NCBI GenBank assembly: GCA_946807835.1
Contig: OX327712.1
Coordinates: forward strand, 11,488,001 to 11,552,000
Reading direction: 5' to 3'
DNA: 64,000 bases
Origin: Ailanthus altissimus
Lineage: Eukaryota; Streptophyta; Magnoliopsida; Sapindales; Simaroubaceae
The translations under genes were made by a program, and so were the position numbers. This document shows, in pieces, positions 57,389-64,000 of this stretch (the first letter of the stretch is position 1; each line of letters begins with the position of its first letter). The notes below the pieces were generated by a model, which saw nothing but the letters and a program-made list of their open reading frames with translations, did not search any database and was not told the DNA's origin.

Positions 57389-60300
57389 ATGAATATGGAG
57401 AGAAAATCATATAGATTGTTTATTGTCTCAATTCTTGTCATTTCCCTTCTGGTTCATCAAACCAAAGGGCTCAACACCGAGGGTCAGATTCTTCTTGATA
57501 TAAAGAGTAAACTTGTTGACAATTCCAACAAATTGGGTAATTGGAATCCAGATAATTCCACTCCTTGTGAATGGATAGGTGTTAATTGCACCAATGATTA
57601 TGATCCTGTTGTTTCGTCTCTTAACTTGCGTTCAATGAGCCTTTCGGGTTATTTGTCACCAAGTATTGGTGGATTAGTTCATTTGACTGTTCTTGATCTT
57701 TCTTTCAATGATTTGTCTCGGAATATACCCAAGGAGATTGGGAATTGTTCAAGTTTGAAGGTTCTTACTTTGAACAACAATAAATTTGAAGCCCTTATTC
57801 CCAAAGAATTGGGCAAACTTTCTTCTTTAACCACCTTGAATATTTACAATAATCGAATTTCGGGTCCTTTTCCGGAGGAGATTGGAAAGCTTTCCTCCTT
57901 GACGCAATTGGTGGCATATAGCAACAATATTAGTGGATCATTGCCCCGTACTCTTGGGAACCTCAAAAGTTTGACAAGTTTTCGAGCAGGACAGAATATG
58001 ATATCAGGAAGTTTACCGTCAGAGATAGGTGGATGTGAGAGCTTGGTATATCTTGGTCTTGCACAAAATCAATTAAGTGGTCCAATACCAAAAGAAATCG
58101 GAATGCTCAAGAATTTGACGGATGTGATCCTTTGGGGCAATCAGCTTTCCGGGGCTGTTCCTGAGGAGCTTGGCAATTGTACCAATTTGGAGACTCTTGC
58201 ACTCAATGATAACAAGCTTGTGGGACTAATACCTAAGGAGATTGGAAACATTAGCTCTCTGAGGAAATTATACATTTACAGAAATGGGTTGAATGGAACA
58301 ATTCCAAGAGAGATTGGAAACCTTTCCTTAGCTCTAGAAATTGATTTTTCAGAGAATTCATTGACGGGAGAGATACCAGATGCGTTTAGTAAGATAGCAG
58401 GGTTGGAATTGCTGTATCTTTTTGAAAACCAACTTACGGGCGTTATTCCGGTTGAGCTTGCCTCTTTGAAGAATTTGACAAAGCTCGATCTCTCAATAAA
58501 TTCTCTTACAGGTACCATTCCATTGAGGTTCCAATATTTGACAAACCTGGTCATGTTGCAGCTGTTTGAAAACTCACTGGTTGGTGGCATTCCTCAAGGT
58601 CTTGGAGCATATAGCCGGCTTTGGATGGTTGATTTATCAGATAACCAATTGACCGGAAGGGTACCACGCCATCTTTGCAGAAATTCTAATTTGACCTTTT
58701 TGAACTTGGGGTCTAACAAGCTCACTGGAAATATCCCACCTGGAGTCACAAACTGCAAAACATTGGTACAGTTTCGCTTGGGTGGAAACAGCTTCACTGG
58801 GAGTTTTCCATCTGATTTATGCAGATTAGTAAACCTCTCTACAGTTGAATTGGATCAGAACCAGTTGAGTGGCCCAATCCCCTCTGAGATTGGTAACTGC
58901 AATGCTTTGCAAAGGCTCCATCTTTCAAATAACGACTTTACAGGTGAATTGCCAAGAGAGGTTGGTAACCTTTCTAATCTGGTGACTTTTAATGTCTCGT
59001 CAAATTTTCTCACTGGAAGGATACCACTGGAAATTTTTAATTGCAAGATGCTTCAACGGCTTGATCTCAGCAGGAACAATTTTGTTGGTGTTTTGCCAAT
59101 AGAGATAGGAACGCTTTCCCAATTGGAGCTTCTCAAGCTTTCTGAGAACGAACTTTCTGGGAGTATACCTGTGCAGATAGGCAATCTACCCCGTTTAACT
59201 GAATTACAAATGGGTGGCAACTCATTTTCTGGCAGTATACCAGCTGAATTGGGTGCTCTTTCAAGCTTGCAGATTGCTTTGAATCTCAGTTATAACAATC
59301 TCTCTGGGGTAATCCCTCCGGAGCTTGGGAATCTTGTTTTACTTGAATATCTCTTGCTTAACAACAATCATTTGTCTGGTGAAATCCCAGGGTCATTTGG
59401 GAATCTGTCGAGCTTACTTGGCTGCAACTTTTCCTACAATGACTTGACAGGGCCTATACCTTATTTACAGCTCTTCCAAAACATGGCTAATAGCAGCTTT
59501 TTTGGAAACAAAGAGCTTTGCGGCAAACCCCTTTATGGTTGTAGTCAACCACCATCTTCTCTTCCTTTCCCACCAGGCACCAATAATAAAGGTTCCCATT
59601 TAGGTAAAACTGTTGCTATAATTGCAGCATCTATTGGTGGAGCTTCTCTAATTTTAATTCTGGTTCTCATACATTTCATGAGGCGTCCTGTTGAAATAGT
59701 AACTCCCTTGCAAGACAAACCATTATCTTCAACAGTTTCAGACATTTACTTTCCCCCAAAGGAAGGATTCAGTTTCAAGGATTTGGTTGTGGCCACTGAC
59801 AATTTTGATGAGAGATTTGTGATTGGAAGAGGAGCTTGTGGAACTGTATATAGAGCAGTCTTGCTATCTGGCCTTACTATTGCTGTTAAGAAGCTAGCTT
59901 CCAACAGAGAGGGCAACAACAACGTGGACAATAGCTTCCGGGCAGAAATACTAACTTTGGGAAAAATCAGGCATCGAAATATTGTGAAGTTATATGGTTT
60001 TTGCTACCACCAAGGTTCCAATCTTCTTCTGTATGAGTACATGGCCAAGGGAAGTTTGGGAGAGTTGCTTCATGGGGCATCCTGTAGTCTTGATTGGCCA
60101 ACAAGGTTTATGATTGCCCTGGGTGCTGCTCAGGGTTTATCCTATTTGCATCATGATTGCAAGCCTAGGATTTTTCACCGTGATATAAAGTCCAATAACA
60201 TACTTCTTGATGACAAGTTTGAAGCTCATGTTGGTGATTTTGGATTGGCAAAAGTAATCGACATGCCACATTCTAAATCAATGTCTGCTATTGCAGGTTC

Positions 60301-61828
60301 TTATGGCTACATTGCCCCTGGTAAGCTATCTTTTGAGCCCTTTTGTTCACTGTTGTAATTTTTGAGTTTCTGAAGGCCAAATTTGTGATCTAACATGGTA
60401 CTGAAAAATGGCATGAGATTTCTGACATTCATATTACATGATGCCGTTGATTGTATAGTCTGTCTGCCAAAGCTGATAACGTATTTTCATCTAGTTTATG
60501 GTGCTAGGTGTTGATGATTGAAAATAAGATTAAATTTGGCCACATAAAAGCAATGAACAACTTCCTTTATTCTCATTTCATTTTGGAATAATGCTAAAAG
60601 TTGAACTTTCGGCATGAATCCAATCACAGTTTCTGAAAACTAGAGCTTTTATGTAGACATTTAAATCTAAGTTCCAAACGAATGGTGAGCTATATAAGAT
60701 TTCACACAAATTCTTCTACAGTGACACACTGCGCTCTAAAACTCCCCGCTCTCCCACTCTTCTAACTTTTTGTGCTTATGAACCAATCAAAAGGTACCAC
60801 AGGAGGTAGAAAATTCTTCAACTAATTCACATGAGGCCTATAGGATCCTAGCCAATTAACACATGTCCATGTCAATTAGTAGTTGATAGACCTTTTGAGA
60901 CTCTTCTATGTTTATTTTGGATTGCAAGAACACTGTCTGGTCAAGATGCTTTGCTACTGAAAACCTCGTGAGAATAAGAGAGAGAATAATTTATCGGGAA
61001 TTCTCTGTATATCTGGTGCATTTCAGATCTTTAGAAAAAATATTTCAGTAATCTTTGTGTAAAAGTCTGTCAGAGGTTACACTACAAGCCTGCAATATAC
61101 TAGTTCTAACATTATCCTATGAAGCTTTCAAGCGGTGGCTGAGCATCAAGGTTCCCCTTTTTCTCTCTTCTTTGTTTATAGTGGAACTTAATAGTTTTCG
61201 CTATGGCAGTTACATTTAATCTGAATGAATTTTTTATTGCAATTTGTCGGGTACATTGCTTCATAATAATTACATAACTCAAGCCCTAGTTGATCAGAAC
61301 CTTTTTGCTTAGAACTTACAGCTTACAAAGTTGACTTGTCTCCTTGCTATCTTGATATAGAAATCTAAACTTATAAACTACTCAATCTGTGATGAATCAA
61401 GTGAATTTCTTTCATTTATGCCCTTGATTAATGATTTTGTAATAATCTTACTGGCAGAGTATGCATACACCATGAAAGTTACAGAGAAGTGTGACATTTA
61501 CAGCTACGGAGTTGTCCTACTTGAGCTGTTGACCGGAAGAGCACCCGTGCAGCCACTAGACCAAGGTGGTGATCTTGTAACATGGGTAAGGAATTACATT
61601 CGGAATAATTCATTGTTATCCGGAGTACTTGATGCTCGAGTGAATCTACAAGATGAGAGAATTGTCTCCCACATGATTACTGTCTTAAAAATTGCTGTAC
61701 TTTGCACTAGTATGTCACCTTTTGATCGCCCCGCAATGCGGGAAGTTGTTTCAATACTTGTCGAGTCAAATAGGCGCGAGGGACACTTTGATTCCTCCCC
61801 TACTAGTGATCATGATACTGAGTATTAG
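57389..61828 (+). CDS. LRR receptor-like serine/threonine kinase, subfamily XI type
   Basis: Two exons (57,389-60,320 and 61,458-61,828; GT-AG intron, phase 1) encode 1,100 residues. A signal peptide (about 1-27) is followed by an LRRNT with CEWIGVNC, then some 22-24 plant-type LRRs (xLxxNxLxGxIPxxxGxLxxL). Next come a C-terminal Cys pair (ELCG...GCS) and a membrane span (about 741-764). The kinase has glycine loop IGRGACGTVYRA (about 811-822), VAIK-type lysine in AVKKL (about 833), HRDIKSNN (about 930), DFG (about 948) and SYGYIAPEY across the intron. HRD with Arg marks an RD kinase, so catalysis should be intact. Similar to Arabidopsis At5g63930/At2g33170/At1g17230, whose ligands I cannot state. 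It acts at the plasma membrane. A second ATG at 57,395 is an equally possible start. Confidence 0.92.
60321..61457 (+). other. Intron within the kinase activation segment
   Basis: The donor GTAAGC at 60,321 and acceptor TTACTGGCAG at 61,457 split the Glu codon of the APE motif (G|AG). Reading through instead gives only 12 more residues before a stop, so intron retention would make a kinase lacking the second lobe. No transposon sequence was recognised in the 1,137 bp. Confidence 0.85.
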
Positions 61829-62038
61829 AAAAAAATAATAATAATCCCTGATGATAGATTAATAATTTTGGTTAACCAGGATGATTTTTTGGCGGCTGAT
61901 TCATCCTTGTATTATTTTCGAAATGTATCTGAAAACTGCCTTTGTACATTTCTTAACACAACAATATTACTAGCCTTTTATTGCTTGCTTCATCGGCTAG
62001 TCGCCAGCAATCTCTGATCGTAGCTCTTTAGTGTTGCT

Positions 62039-62070
62039 CTTGCTCCTGCTCCTGCTCCTGCTCCTGCTTG
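62039..62070. repeat. (GCTCCT)n short repeat after the receptor kinase
   Basis: About four and a half copies of the hexamer GCTCCT lie about 210 bp past the stop codon, probably in or just after the 3' UTR. Confidence 0.75.
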
Positions 62071-64000
62071 GGAGTGATTATGACCTTAATCAGGATTCAT
62101 GATTTATCCCATTGCGTTAATCGAAGTCTCATGTTCAATATTTTGATCAGTTTATTTTTTTATTCAATAGCTCAAAATTCTAAAACTGCCCGTAGAATAT
62201 GGCCAATTGAAACGCGCGTAAATCAATTGTAACCTTAAAAACATGTTCTTATGGTGGTTTTCATTATATACAATATTATTAAAAGGGATTTTTTTTAATT
62301 TTTTAGTTGGAAACAAAACCAAAAAATGTAATGTTTATCAGGTTTTTGCATCGGATGAGTTGAAGGGGGAATTTATTGTTGCACTTGAGGGTTTGCCCTA
62401 GCAATAACTTTTATGTACCTTTTTTTTTTTGTTTAAATTAAGAGTTTAAAATTTAACAAATATTAAGTTAGTATAAGTTTTTTTTTCATCTTATGAGAGT
62501 TTTATAATTTAGGTGAAGTGTTTTTAATGTTGTACATATTTTTTTCCGATTATCTTAACAATATAATTTAATGTAAATATTAATAATAAATTTAATGTAA
62601 TATCAATAATATAATTTAATCATTGTAATATCAGTTAATTAATGTAATACTAATTATAAAATTTATAAAAAAAGAGAGGGAATTTGTTGGTTGCCTTAAT
62701 AGTGTTCAAAGTAATATCAAATCAATTTTACATCCCTTTATATATTATAGTAAATGAAGCATTCATATTTAAGTTTAGAAATGTAAAGTTATAATTTTAA
62801 TTAGATGTGATCTTGTTTAAGTTTTTTAAACATAGACATATATTATAGAATAATTATATACGTTTTAAATTTGTATTTTAAAATTTTATTTATTAAATAA
62901 TTATTGTATGTAATAAATAATTTTAAAAATTACACAATTTTACGATTTAATAATTATTTAATATATTATTACTTAAAATACAATTTAAAGGTGTGAAGCA
63001 TTACTTTATATTATAACTTATCATCAAGGGTTCTCATATTTAATATTTTTTTTCTTTTATTACGGCGTTATAATGACTTGTGCATTTTCAGATTTTTTTT
63101 TGTTTAATTCAAATCACCTTTTAAGGCAAAAGAAAAGACTAGTAATTAAATCCCTAAAATGGCATGGGCCCAGCCCGGCCCAGTTTCTGCTATACCTCTT
63201 TTGAAAGGAGCCTTAAGGATTTATCTTTCTAAATCTCAATAACTAATTTTTTTGTGTGCGATGGATTGCTTAATAATAATAATAATAATAATAACAATAA
63301 CAACTACATTGAAGTCTACAAAATTTCAAAGATTAACTCTTAGACTAAAAAATAATTTTATAATATGAAATTGAACCCATTTTAATATAAGAGGTAGTCT
63401 ATAATATTGCTTATAAAAATATGACTTATGGTGTATTGTGCATATGAAGAAAAATAATCTGTTAATAAAAAAAGTTTTTTGAATTGGTTTTCACATTTAA
63501 AAATATAATTTTATAAATATGTTTCCATATATATCTCCATATAAATAAATAAAAATTCCAAAATTATCCTTATAGTTAATATTTAATAAATAAAATTTAA
63601 TCTAAATAGTATTCTTCTATCTATCTCTAATATGTAAATACATATATACAAAAGTATATTATATATATATATTACAACATTTATATAGAAATATACTATG
63701 TATTTTTTTAAAAGAGATTATTATTATCGTTATTATTATTGTTGTTGTTGTTGTTTGTGCTAAAATTTGGTTAACTTGAAACACAAATATTAAGAATTTA
63801 TTTTAGAGGAAAAAAGTGAACCTAATGAGTAAATCTATGTCATAAAGAATTTAAACCAATTTAAAAGTTTTGGAGGATGAAAAAAAGAGAGTGAAGGTAC
63901 TTGACAGAATGGGTGACAAATTGGAGATTCTCAAACCTATATAGTGAAAGAAACAAATGGTGATCAATGGTTGTTGTCAATGAGAAGGCCAATGACAGCA
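62071..64000. other. AT-rich terminal stretch
   Basis: No gene seen. It holds an (ATA/AAT)n run at 63,271-63,303 and an (ATT)(GTT)n run at 63,720-63,757. A double TGGGCC/GGCCCA cluster lies at 63,164-63,182. Site II-like GGCCCA words occur in many plant promoters, so a gene beyond the window is possible, but nothing here proves it. Confidence 0.4.

Noticed and set aside
58276..59931. Several minus-strand open frames opposite the receptor kinase
   Set aside because: They are antisense shadows of the LRR repeats and kinase, with no independent signals.
57389..60358. A single-exon 989-residue receptor kinase ending at 60,358
   Set aside because: The frame runs past a clear GT donor at 60,321. 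The kinase C-lobe continues in frame at 61,458, so the 989-residue form would be an intron-retention product.

Overview
The window is nuclear DNA of a flowering plant, most likely a eudicot. It is AT-rich, has GT-AG introns with U/A-rich flanks, and holds plant-type LTR retrotransposons, Mutator-like elements and an LRR receptor kinase. I cannot name the species. No bacterial-type operons, tRNA, rRNA or CRISPR arrays were seen.

The window has two halves. Positions 1 to about 31,900 are a transposon graveyard with no intact host gene. It holds, in order: a broken DUF4283 (LINE ORF1-like) gene on the minus strand (1-625); a GCTAAGCGC-rich minisatellite (1,380-1,830); and a decayed plus-strand Ty1/copia element (5' LTR 2,027-4,422, PBS, leader, gag stub 5,480-5,728, RT stub 8,198-8,425, truncated 3' LTR 8,430 to about 10,215). 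A minus-strand Ty3/gypsy remnant (5,729-8,191) breaks that copia element. Next come a clean solo LTR (10,231-13,000, TSD TGTCA), a Mutator-like transposase pseudogene (14,707-17,930) split by another clean solo LTR (16,405-17,840, TSD TCAAT), and a minus-strand Ulp1-like protease remnant (about 18,500-19,010). Last is a nested stack: a long-inverted-repeat element (arms 22,663-22,930 and 30,630-31,840) hosts a 7.5-kb minus-strand copia element (23,001-30,506). One LTR of that copia holds a solo LTR of the first copia family (23,308-25,413, TSD TTTAC). The right arm of the outer element is split by a 946-bp foldback element (30,701-31,646).

Positions about 33,400-62,100 are genic and hold two plus-strand host genes. 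The first (CDS 33,575-51,142, 30 exons, 1,285 residues by my splice model, which stays in frame throughout) encodes the PIROGI/SRA1/CYFIP subunit of the SCAR/WAVE complex, which activates ARP2/3 actin nucleation. One of its introns (37,170-38,357) looks like a minor-spliceosome (U12) AT-AC intron. Another holds a 1.1-kb hAT-like insertion with a four-unit 103-bp minisatellite. The second gene (57,389-61,828, two exons, 1,100 residues) is an LRR receptor-like kinase of the subfamily XI type. The two genes have no evident functional link. The 6.2 kb between them and the last 2 kb are AT-rich and non-coding, with simple repeats and one small inverted-repeat element.

Exon coordinates were read by eye from splice consensus, reading phase and recalled family similarity. 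Transposon boundaries marked 'about' may be off by tens of bases.
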